Source: Osedax fenrisi (lineage: Eukaryota; Annelida; Polychaeta; Sabellida; Siboglinidae). Taken from it: a stretch of 64,000 bases of DNA. The notes beneath the pieces are model-generated. The model saw only the letters and a list, made by a program, of their open reading frames with translations. It was not told the DNA's origin and made no database searches. The position numbers were made by a program, and so were the translations under genes. Positions 11,409-24,172 of this stretch are shown here, one piece after another. Each line of letters starts with the position of its first letter. Within the stretch, counting starts at the first letter, position 1. The stretch covers positions 64,855,448 to 64,919,447 of the forward strand of contig OZ025242.1 of assembly GCA_964019155.1 (NCBI GenBank). The letters are read 5' to 3'.

Positions 11409-12963
11409 GTTACCTGTTACCTGTTACCTAATTGGTTTAGGCACTTCCATCAACTTCTTTATTGAAGTTTTCGGACGTGCTTTCAATATATTATTGGGCA
11501 AAAAGGTATGTTTTGAGCTTTGATTTGAATGTTACAGTTGAGTCAATTGATCGGATATGGTGAGGTAGATCATTCCAGATTTTTGGAGCATGGATGGAGA
11601 AAGATTTATGTTGGGAAGATGTTTAATGTAATAGAACTGTCATTTTTAATTTGAATTTGTTTATGTGTCTTTGTTCGTAAATAGTTGTGTTGGGAGTTAG
11701 TAAGTTGGCAAGATAGTCTGGTGTGTTATGATGTGTAGCTAAATGTATGGTGAGTGCAATTTTGTAAATTATACGGGATTTTATTGGCAGCCAATGTAAT
11801 TTGGTTCTCAAAGGGGATATATGTTGTCTGGAATATTTAGTTATGTTGAATATAAATCTGATGGCTGAGTTCTGAAGGCTTGGAGTTTATTTATTATAGA
11901 TTGTGAGGAGGCATAGAGACAGGAATTACAGTAATCAAGGCGGGGAAGAATGAGGGATGTAGCGAGGAGTTTTGCAGTATTAAAATTAATGAAGGGTCTT
12001 ATTGTTCGTAAGTTGTGTAGTATGTAGTTAATTGACTGTGATAGTGATTTAGTCTGGATGTTGAATTGTAGTGTTGGGTCGATTAATATACCAAGATTTT
12101 TTATTTTATTAGCATAAGAAATACTCAGATTGTTAATGGTAATTTGTGGTGGAATGAATATAGTGGTAGATATTTTAATATGCATTGATTCAGTTTTAAG
12201 ACAGTTTAGTGATAATGAGTTGTTGGTGAGCCAGTTATGTATATCAGTAATGCAGTTATTAAGTACATTTATGTCATTGTTAGGGTCTATCAATCTACAG
12301 TGTAACTGTATGTCATCAGCATACGAGTGATAGTTTATAGTGGGGTATTTGTCAATAATTCTAAATAAGGGAAGTAGGTAGATATTGAATAGGAGTTGAC
12401 CAAGGACAGATCCTTGAGGTACTCCATGAGTAACTTTACGAGGTTTAGAGATTAGTGAGTTTATACTAATTTGGTAAAAACGATCAGTTAGGTATGAGAT
12501 GAACCAATCGAGTGCAGTACCAGGGATTCCGATAGAAGTTAGTCGATTTATAAGGATATTATGGTCAAGGGTGTCGAAGGCAGCTGATAAATCAAGGAGA
12601 ATGACCATTGAACCATGTGGTGATGCAGCAGATAGGTGAATGTGATTAAGGATATGTATTATTGCAGTTTCAGTACCTTTGTGCTTGGTATAGGCACTCT
12701 GATATGGGTTTAGTATATGATTTTCATGGAGATAAGAATTTAATTGACGAGCAACAACTCGTTCTAGGGTATTGGAGAGCGTTGATAAGTTGGAGATTGG
12801 TCGGTAGTTGGAGAGGATTGTTTTGTCAAGGTTTGGTTTTTTTATGATGGGTGTAACATATGCTGTTTTCATGTAGATTGGAAAAATGCCTGAGGTAAGT
12901 GAGTTTTCTATTATTTCTTGGTAATAAGATGCTAGATAAGTGTGGTACTTGTCCAGGTAGCCT
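11409..12963 (-). mobile_element. CR1-like LINE, 5'-truncated
   Basis: Minus-strand element. Coding similarity begins at the right boundary (YLASYYQEIIENSL upstream of the first ATG) and continues to the C-terminal region. The 3' end is a short tandem tail of TAGGTAACAGGTAACAGG on the minus strand, the 7-8-base 3' repeat characteristic of CR1-group LINEs in place of poly(A). The endonuclease half is missing. Confidence 0.85.
11623..12950 (-). pseudogene. CR1-like reverse transcriptase, one frameshift
   Basis: A 343-codon open stretch (12872 to 11841) encodes RT blocks in order: LSNYRPISNLSTLSNTLERV, NPYQSAYTKHKGTETAI, LLDLSAAFDTLDHNIL, THGVPQGSVLGQLLFNIY and the catalytic HSYADDIQL (YADD codons at 12312-12323). 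It continues with DIHNWLTNNSLSLN and LPRLDYCNSCLYA. The frame is lost at about 11880, then resumes in another frame with TKLHWLPIKSRIIYKIALTI, the conserved C-terminal block. Coding continues upstream of the ATG, so that ATG is internal. The frameshift and missing endonuclease make it inactive. Confidence 0.85.
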
Positions 12964-13054
12964 CTATACTATAGAGTCTATATGGTTGTCAGAATATGCT
13001 TTATAATACACACATACACACACACATATATATATATATATATATTGATTTTTA

Positions 13055-13340
13055 TTTGGTGGAGTACTTTCATCCCATCCAGGTAATTAAATGACGTTTG
13101 TATTATAACCATATATGGCTCTAATGTCCCTTCGAAGTCGCTCTCATGTTAAAGCATCCATGGTTTTAACGAGAGCCGATCATTTATTTATACACAATTA
13201 TATAAGATCACTTCTAAATAATATTGTAGACCCATTTTATAACATTAATTAATGGTCCGGACGAGGCTCGAAACCGTGTCCTATAGGTATAGTATACTGC
13301 TTGTTTGTTTGACGCTTTAGCCAACTAGCCACACAGGCAG

Positions 13341-13342
<2 letters not shown>
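13055..13342 (-). mobile_element. tRNA-derived SINE, copy 3 (near complete)
   Basis: Same family as 9832-10108. On the minus strand the head has GTGTGGCTAGTTGGCTAA (A-box region) and GGTTTCGAGCC (B box). The block GGTCCGGACGAGGC is shared with copy 1. The body and the terminal GGATGGGATGAAAGTACTCC match copy 2. A (TA)n tract adjoins the head side at 13345-13398. Confidence 0.82.

Positions 13343-13344
<2 letters not shown>

Positions 13345-13398
<54 letters not shown>
13345..13398. repeat. (TA)n microsatellite
   Basis: Alternating TA next to the SINE head. Confidence 0.9.
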
Positions 13399-13401
<3 letters not shown>

Positions 13402-13744
13402 ATTATGTATATGATGATGATGACGTAATATGTATTAGTCACCGTTATAAAGTGATAACACTTATTGTAAATGCACGACATCACATAAATAATAAAATAA
13501 AAACAAAACAAAAACGAAAAAACAAACGAATACAAATAATAGTAGTATCAAGCATTGTCAATGGTATCAAGAACAATAGATAACAAATAGTATTTGTTAA
13601 AATAAAATAGATAAAAGATGAATAATATTTTTTTTTCATTGATTATAATTATAAAAATAGATAAATATTATTGACATATATATATGTATAATGTATCTTA
13701 TAAGAACATTTTATAAATATACCAATTACTCTGTGTATATATCT

Positions 13745-13770
13745 GATAGGATATATATATATATCTGATA

Positions 13771-13807
<37 letters not shown>
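13745..13807. repeat. (AT)n microsatellite with ATCTGATAGG interruptions
   Basis: TATATATCTGATAGG occurs twice in tandem, followed by a pure AT tract. The wider stretch 13400-14090 is AT-rich with no gene. Confidence 0.85.
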
Positions 13808-13808
<1 letters not shown>

Positions 13809-14446
13809 CAATGATGAAATACCAGCCAAGTATATTCGTATATAGATATAGATAATACATTCAGTAAAACATGTACACATTATTATAATTCGTGTATACA
13901 CGATATAACAAATACATTCTATGATCAATTATACATTTAAATGCAAGAAATATTCCAGCAAATTATGATGTAATATCAAATGTATTCAATTCAATGAATT
14001 ATTCAGCTATTGTTATAACATAAACTTGGTTACTAAAATGTGATTGTAATTTTAAAAACTATACAGAATCACATATTACTAGACATAATAAACGAGGTGA
14101 TGATGTATTTATCTATATATTACAAAATATATAGATTTAAAAATAAATAATTGTAAATCTATTTCAGTTGATAATTTAGTAGATATTATATCTATCGAAC
14201 TAATTAATAAACGTTATAATACAAATATTAACATAACTGGAATTTATAGAGACCCTAATTATAATATTATACTTTTTACTGATTATAATGTATTTTATAA
14301 TAAAAATCATTATTTTTTGTTGTAATGATTTTATCATTGACTTATTAAATTATACTACCTACTATTATATATGTTATTGATAATATATATATAATAAATG
14401 TTTACGTCCACTTGTACATAAAGCTACCAGAATAACTACTACATCA

Positions 14447-14447
<1 letters not shown>

Positions 14448-14506
<59 letters not shown>
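14448..14506. repeat. (TA)n microsatellite
   Basis: Alternating TA within the decayed LINE interval. Confidence 0.9.
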
Positions 14507-14957
14507 TATTAGTATACTAATCGATAAGTAATAATACCTAATAATTTTACTAATTCATAAATGAATCCAATTAATAAGGAATAATAATAGGAATGAACTA
14601 AGTTATCACCTATCCCGTTTTTACTTTTTATAATATATTGTTAAATTCAAATAAAAGACAGATTAATGATAATGATAATTTTTATTTTATACTACTATTA
14701 TACTATTATACTTCTATAACCGATAATGGAATTTATCATTGCGTACATTTTACAAAATTATAACTGACATTATATATATATCTAAAAATACTATTTTGGC
14801 TTTTAATTTATTTAAGCACTTTACAAAATGTAATAATAAATATATTTCCTTAGATATCACAACTCAAATATGCTACAAAATCATTAAAAAAAATCAATGG
14901 ATAATAAAGCAGATTAAAAAATATATAAAATAAATAATAATCTTTATATTACATTTT

Positions 14958-15128
14958 ATACGGACGACGCTCTCAAGGAAGGCCTATGCAAACATATTTA
15001 GATCAATTAAGAGAGGACACGATGTTCACTAATGAGGAATTACCGATAGCGATGAGTGATATATAGTAATAGAGGAAACGTGTAATGAACTGCTGAGTAA
15101 GCTCGACCTGGTGAGGTAAGGTAAGTAA
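14958..15128 (+). mobile_element. 3' fragment of LINE family D
   Basis: One frame reads GRPMQTYLDQLREDTMF then TNEELPIAMSDI followed by a stop. This is the conserved C-terminus of an RTE-like LINE protein ('GRPxxTYLDQLxxDT...EELPxAMxD'). The 3' untranslated end AACTGCTGAGTAAGCTCGAC then CTGGTGAGGTAAGGTAAG is shared with 18965-19003 (minus) and 20645-20815 (minus), which defines one family. Confidence 0.75.
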
Positions 15129-15907
15129 TATTAAGTTAAATTATTTCGATGATAAAAAAAGTAAATTGAAACTTATAAATACTTTGATACCAATGAACAA
15201 ACGAACACTATAGTTAATTTTGTAAAATTAACTTATCCATATAATATAGATATTATGAAAAATGTCATCATAAATAAAAATGAATCAAATGTTGTTATAT
15301 ATCTTACATCACAGAGTGAAGTAGATGATATATTACTACTTATTAAGAAATAAAAATAGCTTTGATGCTTTTGATATAAAATGTATTTAGTAAACACACA
15401 ATATTAGTAGGATATCCTATTATTAAAAGGATATACGATTTGATTATATAACCTTTAATCTATTTAGTTAATCTGAGTTTAGAGACGGTAATTTCCTAAA
15501 ATATTGAATATTGCAAGAGTTGACCAGATCTTTAAGGCAATTAGTGAGTGGCATTAAGACAGTAAAATAGATGAAATATGTAAATACCGACCTATAGGTA
15601 TATATATATATCTCTTTTATCTCAAATATCTAAATTTTTCGAAGAATTATTGAAAAGTGGCTATAGCCAGAACTATAGTTCTATTTATGTATAAACATAA
15701 ATTATGTATAACAAAAATATATATATATATATATATATTAATTATCACGGGATTAATAATTTAACTTTTCGTTTATTATTGTTAAGGTTACAGTTTGAAA
15801 GTTATTTGACACACTATTTTCTGAAATCATATTTTTATAACATCGCCGATAGAGACATTCAATGTATTTATAAAAATAAGTATGTATATTTATCTATTGA
15901 TAGAAAT

Positions 15908-15914
15908 TAAATGG

Positions 15915-15953
<39 letters not shown>
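15908..15953. repeat. (AT)n microsatellite
   Basis: Alternating AT. Confidence 0.85.
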
Positions 15954-15959
<6 letters not shown>

Positions 15960-16078
15960 ATGCGTAGGACAGTGTGCGAAGTATACTATAATATAAAGCT
16001 GACTTCATGCAATACAATATGATATGAAGATATGATGTTCCGGTTGGCGAGTATAAATATATTAGCATATATGTTATA

Positions 16079-16538
16079 TGGGAAAGTAACCGAATAAGGA
16101 CAGTGCCCGAATACGGACACTCTCGGTATCTCAGACACCATAAATCCTACAAAAAAATGCTGGATGAATAAACTATTCATAATTATATAAATATTCTTAA
16201 AAAGTATTTAAAAATTCAACTTAACCTTCCCAAGAATATACAAATGTATCGATATAAAATTACAATATAACCAATAAAGCCAGTGGACAATAGCCGCCTA
16301 CTTTTTATAGGCTTTATTCTTTGAAATATCGGAACTAAACACACTAACATGTACATACATCAAATATAACACTATATTATTAAAAAATAAAGCATTCACA
16401 AATTATATATATAATGTATATATTTGTTATAAAATATTCATTAAGTTATAAGCATATATCTAGAGGTCATATTAGTCCCTAATATGAACACTCTAGATAT
16501 CTTAATACGGTCACCCTATAGGGTATATATATAACAAA

Positions 16539-16602
<64 letters not shown>

Positions 16603-17127
16603 TATATATAACAAATCAGTGCGCAGCGTATGAACTATTCTGATTTTCATAAAAATCACGTGCTTTGTAATATTAATACCACAAATAAAGCTAAATCTAA
16701 AAAAAAATATTATTTATATACTTATATTGTATTATAATACAATTATATTGTATTAATAATTATTAATTAAAAAAAATAAAAATAAATAAATTAACTAATT
16801 AAATTAGAATAAATTATTCATAAAATTAATTATAAAAATGTAATTGTGATTTGTCTGATGGATTCAACAATACTATATAGTATATAGGTGTATATAGGGT
16901 GTCCGTATTATAACACAGGGTGTCCGTATTAGGAAACGGGTACCGAATACGGACACCATACGGTCCCCCGTTATCTATGAAATTAAAATATTAAAATCAC
17001 AATACTCTATAATCAAATATCTATAATCATTTAATATTAATATATTGTAATTTTTGAATAAAAATAATGAGTCATCAAATGTTAAGACCATTTATTGTTA
17101 AAGTGTCCGTATTAGGTTACTTTCCCC
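16079..17127 (+). mobile_element. TA-target MITE family 'GTGTCCGTATT', copy A
   Basis: The termini are GGGAAAGTAACCGAATAAGG at the left and the reverse complement of GGGGAAAGTAACCTAATACG at the right, with TA on each side (16077-16078 and 17128-17129). The word GTGTCCGTATT or its complement recurs inside, near 16115, 16490, 16900, 16920, 16955 and 17103. No transposase is encoded. A TA target with about 28-bp inverted repeats points to the Tc1/mariner/pogo group. A (TA)n tract lies at 16540-16596. Confidence 0.85.
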
Positions 17128-18018
17128 TAACAAACCCCTAAATCTTGAAAATGTGAAATAACATTGAAATGGTTATAATCAGGGTAAAATCCGGGGTAAA
17201 ATGTGAATATCGAAATGGTAAGTGAATCATATTTAATAACATGTCAATTAAATTATTAGAACGCCTATAAAGCCGTTAAAATACGCCCACTGTTTAAAAA
17301 CTTATCAATCATAATTTCCTACTTTTTGTAAACAAATAGTTATTAATTTTATATTGAACATTTAATTAAGATCAATTGATAAATGTTATTAAACATATCC
17401 TTACATTTATTGATGATACAATATATTATATTATAAAATTATATGTTAAATATATAATAGCTTATTATACTAATATAAATAAGTAATCTAATAAAAATTG
17501 ACATAGAATACATTTAACTTATATTTTTTAAATTCGATTGTAATTGTCAGATGTACAAATACAAGATATGAGCAGATATTTATCGGTTACTCTATATACT
17601 CTATATATACTCTATAATAGAGTCTCTATATATCTCTATATATCATCATCATCATCATAGTACCTATAGGTATGCTATCGCTTTTATATCACATTCTCTC
17701 TCTATATATACAACTAAATACAATATAAATGTTCATAAATATTAATTAATCTATTTATATGATGAAATTTAATTAAATTGTAATCAAATTATCATATTAT
17801 TATTATTTTAATAATAATTATAATATATATGTAAACTTTATATTATGAAGTATATATATGTGTGTGTATAATATACACTATATAGGCTATATAGGCATGT
17901 GTATAGTATATACTATATAGTATAATATACACATTATAGGCATGTGTATATGTGCAATACACATTCTTCATTACATATCATTTATATAATATCATACGAT
18001 GTACTTATATAACTATAG

Positions 18019-18053
<35 letters not shown>

Positions 18054-19169
18054 GATACAAAACAAGCATTGAAAGTTAATAATTATGTGATAATATTAAT
18101 ATATTATTATTTATATATTAAACTATATTTTATATACTATAATATGTAATAATATATGGCGTACTTATATCATTATAAAAATGCAATACAAGCATTGAAA
18201 GTTAATAATGATGTGATAATATTAATAGATTATTATATTAGATATATAATATATATTATATATATTGAACACAGTGTATTGGTAAAATGAAACAACATTA
18301 AATTCAATATAATATCATGATGAAATAAATTATATTTTATATATTGTTGACCAATATAATCTATAGAAATGATAAATGTATAATTTTACATAGGGATATA
18401 TTTCTATTGATGTATACTTTTATAATTAATATATCTATTATTATAAAAATTCAATACGATATATTAAATTACTTATTGTCTTTAATGTATAAATAAATAT
18501 ATTTTCATGATTTAAATAAAATAGAATATTGTATTAAATATTCGTATACAATATAGTATTATATAATATATATTCTTTAAAACATTTCTTTGTTATTGAA
18601 TTTATAATTACATTGCGGTATAAACAAATATTCAATTACTAAATGTATCTATGTAAATATCAGTATATCGTACATTGAGCATTATATTTAATATACTATT
18701 TATGAATTTGTAAAAATAGTAAGCCAATATCAAATATTTTGCGAATCACATTTCTTTAGAAAAATATTTGCCGATTACAATTTATTAATTCAATGATATA
18801 ATTTGTAAATGCATAGTTTTTTTACTTATCGAGATTACTAAAATATAAAATAAGTTACAAAAATAAAATATAAATTATTTAATATTAAAACCCTTGCCAG
18901 TTTTTATTAATGTAATATTCAACAATAATAATCATTTATATAATATATTTTTATATTTATTAAACTTACCTTACCAGGTCGAGCTTGCTCGGTAGTATTT
19001 ATTAAAAATGTGTGAAAAAATAATAATTTCAATAAATTCAAATATTTTACACGTATGTAACTTTTACAATTGAAAATTAATAGAACTGATTGAAAAATAT
19101 CAGTATTCGATATTGAAATTAATAATTAATAGAATATCAGCCTTAAAAGATAAATAAATATTAAAAATA
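17128..19169. other. AT-rich intergenic DNA with a LINE-D tail scrap
   Basis: No gene is visible. A tandem pair of about 110 bases (18030-18145 and 18170-18270) shares CAAGCATTGAAAGTTAATAA. At 18965-19003 the minus strand carries the 3' tip of LINE family D (TACTACCGAGCAAGCTCGAC then CTGGTAAGGTAAG). Confidence 0.6.
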
Positions 19170-19240
19170 TGCATTGGCCGGGAATCGAACCCGGGCCGCT
19201 CGCGTGGCAGGCGAACATTCTACCACTGAACCACCAATGC
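19170..19240 (-). tRNA. tRNA-Gly (GCC)
   Basis: The minus strand folds as a standard 71-nt tRNA. The acceptor stem is GCATTGG/CCAATGC with discriminator A. The A box is TGGTTCAGTGGTAGAAT, the anticodon loop TGCCACG carries GCC, and the B box is GGGTTCGATTCC. There is no intron. It matches the usual metazoan tRNA-Gly-GCC almost throughout, and is identical in the tRNA body to the copy at 28885-28955 although the flanks differ. Confidence 0.97.
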
Positions 19241-19735
19241 TTTTTGATTTGTTTATGAAATATATAAAAGAAAAAATAAATACATATATATATATTACTG
19301 TATTAGTACACTTATAATATAGGTATATAGACTATATAATATAGTATATACTATATACTTAGTAAATATTGATATCCTCAGAAAATCAATATTGATTTTT
19401 GTAATATTATATTCAATATAATATTGCATAAATTATTCATCATCTAATCATCGGACCAATGTCACATTATTCACATTGAATGTGAACAAATGATTATTTT
19501 GATAATGAATCATCCCCTTAATAATAACATCATCATGCTAATCATGTTATCTGATAAGATCATCTTAAAGATGATCATCTTAAATCTCGAGAAAATGTGT
19601 TTATGTAAATGTTGTCAATAATAGTAATAGTTTGACAATAACTCCATGGAGTATATTGCAATATATACACTTAGTTTCCTGAAAGGAAGAGTTGGGAAAC
19701 TTAAGTTTCCCAGTTTAATTACATATAAAAAGGTA
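19241..19735. other. AT-rich spacer
   Basis: Several short inverted repeats lie around 19430-19600 (GATGATCATCTT, GAATGTGAACAAATG and others). No gene is seen. Confidence 0.6.
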
Positions 19736-21144
19736 GGGGAAAGTAACCGAATACGGACACTCTCGGTATCTCAGAAACCATAAATCCTACGAAAAAATGT
19801 TTAATGACTAAAATATTCATAATTATAAAAATAGTCTAAAAAAGTATTTTTTATTTTTGAATTATACAAAATATTGCTAACATATCCAATAAACTGATTT
19901 TTTTATTACGTTTTTAAATTTATGAAAAAAAATGTCAACTTAAAACCTTCTCAAGATTATACAAATGTATCAATATAAAATATTACACTATAGTGTGTAT
20001 AATATATATTATTAAAAAATAAAGCATTCTAAAAATTGTATTTTTAATTTCTATATTTTTTATCAAATATTCATTAAGTTATAAGCATATACCTAGAGGC
20101 AGAGCTGGGCAGTATCGCCGATACAGTATCTATTAAGGCAAAAAAGCAGTATCGTAGATACATTTGTATTTGTATTTGTATCTATTATAAAAATTAAAAA
20201 AGTATTTGTAATCGTATATATTAGTCATAAATAGTATCTACGATATGTATCTACTAAGAAAATTATGTAAATAAATACAAATACATTTAATTAAATAATA
20301 TATCATTTGATATAATATATATTTTATATCAATATTTTATAATATCATATTATAAATTAATTTTAATATATATAAATCATCAATATATTTTTAATAAAAT
20401 ATCTTTTATAAATATTGAAATCAATTCATTGTTAAAAATTATGATATATAAATATATGATTTATTTTCAAAAACCATTATACACATTTATTGAAAACAAA
20501 GAAATTATTTTGATAATATATTTTATATAATAATTGATTTATAATTAAACTACTTTCTAATAAATTCATAAACAAATCTTAATAAATCATAATTATAATA
20601 ATTAAAAAAATGCAATATTTATCTTTATAATTTAAAAATATATAGCTTGCTCGGCAGTTCATTACACTTTACCTCTATTCATCTATATCATTCATCGCTA
20701 TCGGTAATTCCACATTTGTTCACATCATTTCATCTCTTAATTAGGAATCCTAAGTCAATTGATCTAAATATGTTCTCATAGGCCTTCCTCGAGAGAGTCG
20801 TCAGTGTTGTGGATTCCAGAGTAATACTACACTTACTACTTCGCTTCTGTTTCTCCAGCATAGAACCTCAATCGTTATTCGCGTATTGTATCTGTTATTC
20901 TTGTAAGTTTGCTGTACAACTCCTTATTTGTAACGTGGTATATCCATGACATGTTTAATGCAGCACGCAGCATGCGTGTATAGGCTACATAAACTTTGTT
21001 TTATCTAATGTTGTAGTTAGAGTCAAAGTGATAGAGCCATATACAAAAACAGTCTCAACTGTAGCTCTAAAGAAGTTTCTTTTGCGTTCACTTGAAAGGT
21101 TGGATTTCCAGATGATGTTCAGGATATTCAATGTTGCCCATGTA

Positions 21145-24100
21145 CTCCCATTCAGGCCCGTAGCCACGGGGGGGCCTGCGGGGGCAACGCCCCCCCTGAG
21201 ATTTGGTAGGCCCCTAGAACTTTTTTTACATTAAGTTTTTTTCATATAGTATTTACTAGATATTCAATTATAGTTATATTTTTATTTTATAATTTTATTT
21301 ATATTATATTTATTTATTAGAATGTATGTATTTCAGTCATAGAGTGAGGATCCAATTCAGTATTTATGGTTTTATAAAATATTTTCTAAAATTATGGTAA
21401 ATATTAAAATAAATTAAAATAATTTAATTTCATCTGATCTCTGAAATGTTTGTCCTAAATATACAAGTGGTCTTTTGGAAATAAATTAAGAAGATTGATC
21501 TATAATATGTATATATAATATATATATTATAATATATTATATATATATATACAATATAACGCAAATTTAATTTGTATCCATTTGTAGATTATAGTACTTT
21601 CACAGTAAGTGGTTACAATTAGAATTCCGCTTTAAAAAAGAAAATGGTTTGATAAATGGTGCCAATCGTGTGATTTCTTCTATGAATCGCGTAAAAAAGA
21701 TCCAACTATTAATTGTCTATCAGTGCATTCTCCTAAAAAGTATTCTTTTCAACTTCTCAATGCTAGATAAGTACGAAATAAAGTTGATTTTATTACACAA
21801 TTAATTATTTATTCTAATTTTTCTATTTCTGCTATTACTGAGACTTGTCTAACTCTTGATGATTCTGCTCTACCTTACCCCTATTTGTTTTTAAGTATTG
21901 CTTGCTAATAGGTTTACATCACATCTTCGTGTGGCCTAGATCTGTTATTCTCATCGGAACTTAAGCTTATTTAGTCATCTACCACACGTTTCTCTTCATA
22001 TGAAATTCTGATCTGTAATATTCAGTTTCCTTCATTATAATTATACGTATCTTCCTTCCGGTAATACATATTTTTACAACACTGAGTATTCCCTGACGCA
22101 ACATGTTTTCTTTACTATTAACACTAATAGTAATACTATTGACTTTTTTTTATATTTATCTGATTCTAAATTAATTTCGTATCCCACTCAAAGTTCTTTA
22201 ATATCTGACCATTTTGCCATATTATTTTATTTGAACTTGCCGGTGATACAAATTAATCGACCTTCTAGATCGTTTCGGAAAATCTCCTCTATTGATAAAT
22301 CAATATCTGTTAACTCGGTATTCCATCAACTTAACAACATTAAATCTTCTGATTTTTCTACAATTTTTGAATATTTCAATTTGAGGCAACTTCTTCGTAG
22401 ACTACAACGTAAATATGCATCCTCTAAATTTGAATCTGATCTTAGTTCCTTTAAAGTTTTCGATCGCTTTACAAGAAAAACTTCTCTCTACTAAATCGTC
22501 ATACTTTACTGATATTCTCTGTATTTATGTAATATCTTCTAAATAAGCTTATAAATTATATTTCACCCTAGTAGGTAAAACCCATACCAAGCATCTTCTG
22601 TACCAACCGGATTTAGTTCTTTGTTCATTATTTGCAAATTTCGTCCAACAAAAAATGTCTAGCATTATCAATGTACTTCCAACCATCAACTCGGCACGAC
22701 TCAATCTCAATTTAACATACACTCATAATCACTATTCATGTTTTTCGCTTCCCAAACATGACATTGTAATTTCTTTGATGACATCCTTGAAAACCATTCC
22801 CCCTTGATCATATTCCACTCAATCTACTTCGTTCATTATCACCATATTTTATTGGACTTATCGCGTAAATCATTCATAGATTTCTCTTATATCATCTATT
22901 ATTCCAAACTTAATGAAATAGTTATAGATCATTCCGATTTAAAAAAAAAACAACTCTTGCCCAATCTAATTTAGCAAGTTATCATCAAATATCCCAGTTA
23001 TCATCCTTATCTAAGACCTCAGAACGAGTTGTGTCCACTCAAATGATTAAGTACAGTATGTCTAATACTATTGTTGATATATATCAAAGTACGTATCTTC
23101 CTCGTCGTAGTACCGAAACTGCTCTTACTTTAATCATTAATGATATTCTCATATACCTTGCTAATAAATCCCCATGCTATCTCGTACTTCTATACTTATC
23201 TAGTGCTTTTGATACTCTCGATCACAATATTCTTTCTATTGGACTTAATGCAATTGGTATACACGGTCAAGTCTACAGTTGGCTTATGTATTTTATTTCA
23301 TCTTAAACATCTTCAGTGAAGATTAACTCATCGTTATATCCTCGTTATGTTAACATACACGGTGTTCCACGAGGCTCTGTTCTTGGCCCTATATGTTCAT
23401 CATTTATATTCTTTCTATAAAATCAATTTTTCATAAATATCCTAATATTAACTATAATATTTATGCCGATATTCTTCAGATATATAGACATTTCCTAATT
23501 CTAGTGATTCTGGTTTGATTCAAATATTTATGTTTAATTTTATTACTGATCTCACTCATTGGTTCTCTCATAACTCAATTTCCTTAAATATGACTACAAC
23601 TAACACTATCATATTCACAAGACACAGTTCTCCTCTAATAATATATATCCTCTATTAATATATCTGCCAACTTCTCAATCTATAACTATCCTCGGTTTCA
23701 CTATAAACTCTCACCTATAGTCTATAGACTAATCTCCACACATTAATAATATGATACGCACTGATAACTATTTTCTATATAATTTTAGAAAATCTCGTTA
23801 TAAGCTTACCTTTGCCATAACTAAATGTTTACTTCACTCGCTAGTATTTAGTAGACTTATATACTGATGTTATTATTGTATACGTTACCTGTTAACCTGG
23901 TCCTACTGATTTTTTTTATTTTATTATATGCATATAAAGTTATATTTATATAGTGTATAATATACACACACAGTGTATTTTTATTTATTGTTTATTTATA
24001 AACTGTGTAATTAATATTGTGTGTCAATATAAGTAATAGAGTATACTAGTAAATTACTAGTAGTGATATTATTACTAGTATACTAGTTTATATTCATTAC

Positions 24101-24172
24101 ATTTTAGTCTTACAATTTTGGGGGGCCTTGTTCCCCCTGGTATAAATGTCTGGCTACGGGCCTGCTCCCGAT
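21145..24172. mobile_element. hAT-like element B nested in LINE D
   Basis: The termini are CAGGCCCGTAGCCACGG at 21153 and the exact complement of CAGGCCCGTAGCCA ending at 24164. Runs of G and C lie just inside both ends (GGGGGGGCCTGCGGGGGC; GGGGGGCCTTGTTCCCCC). The flanks CTCCCATT and CTCCCGAT are an 8-bp target duplication with some divergence. Excision of the element restores the interrupted RT reading order of LINE D, which supports the boundaries independently. No transposase frame was recognised. Confidence 0.85.
21690..23905 (+). pseudogene. CR1-like LINE (endonuclease and RT) nested in hAT-B
   Basis: Plus-strand relic. Endonuclease pieces: QLLNAR, NKVDFITQLI, ISAITETCLTLDDS (about 21755-21870). 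RT pieces: KYASSKF and neighbours (22400-22460), then YQSTYLPRRSTETALTLIIND, LLYLSSAFDTLDHNIL and GLNAIGIHGQVYSWL in the frame at 23031-23306, HGVPRGSVLGP near 23360, and YADILQ near 23465 where YADDxQ is expected. So the catalytic site is altered as well as the frame. The 3' end near 23890 has GTTACCTGTTAACCTGG, similar to the CR1-type tail of the element at 11.4 kb in reverse. It is old and inactive. Confidence 0.75.

Larger units (their letters stand above)
14090..15700 (+). pseudogene. Decayed LINE (endonuclease and N-terminal RT), split by another LINE tail
   Basis: At 14155-14270 one frame reads SVDNLVDIISIELINKR then NINITGIYRDPNYNI, like the central part of an APE endonuclease ('xIISIELxxx...GIYRPP'). 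At 15240-15365 a frame reads NESNVVIYLTSQSEVDD then ILLLIKK, and near 15470-15660 pieces such as NLSLETG, IARVDQIFK, YRPI and FFEELLKS match the start of the RT domain. Many frameshifts separate the pieces. A 3' fragment of a different LINE (14958-15125) lies between them. The LINE clade is uncertain. Confidence 0.5.
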
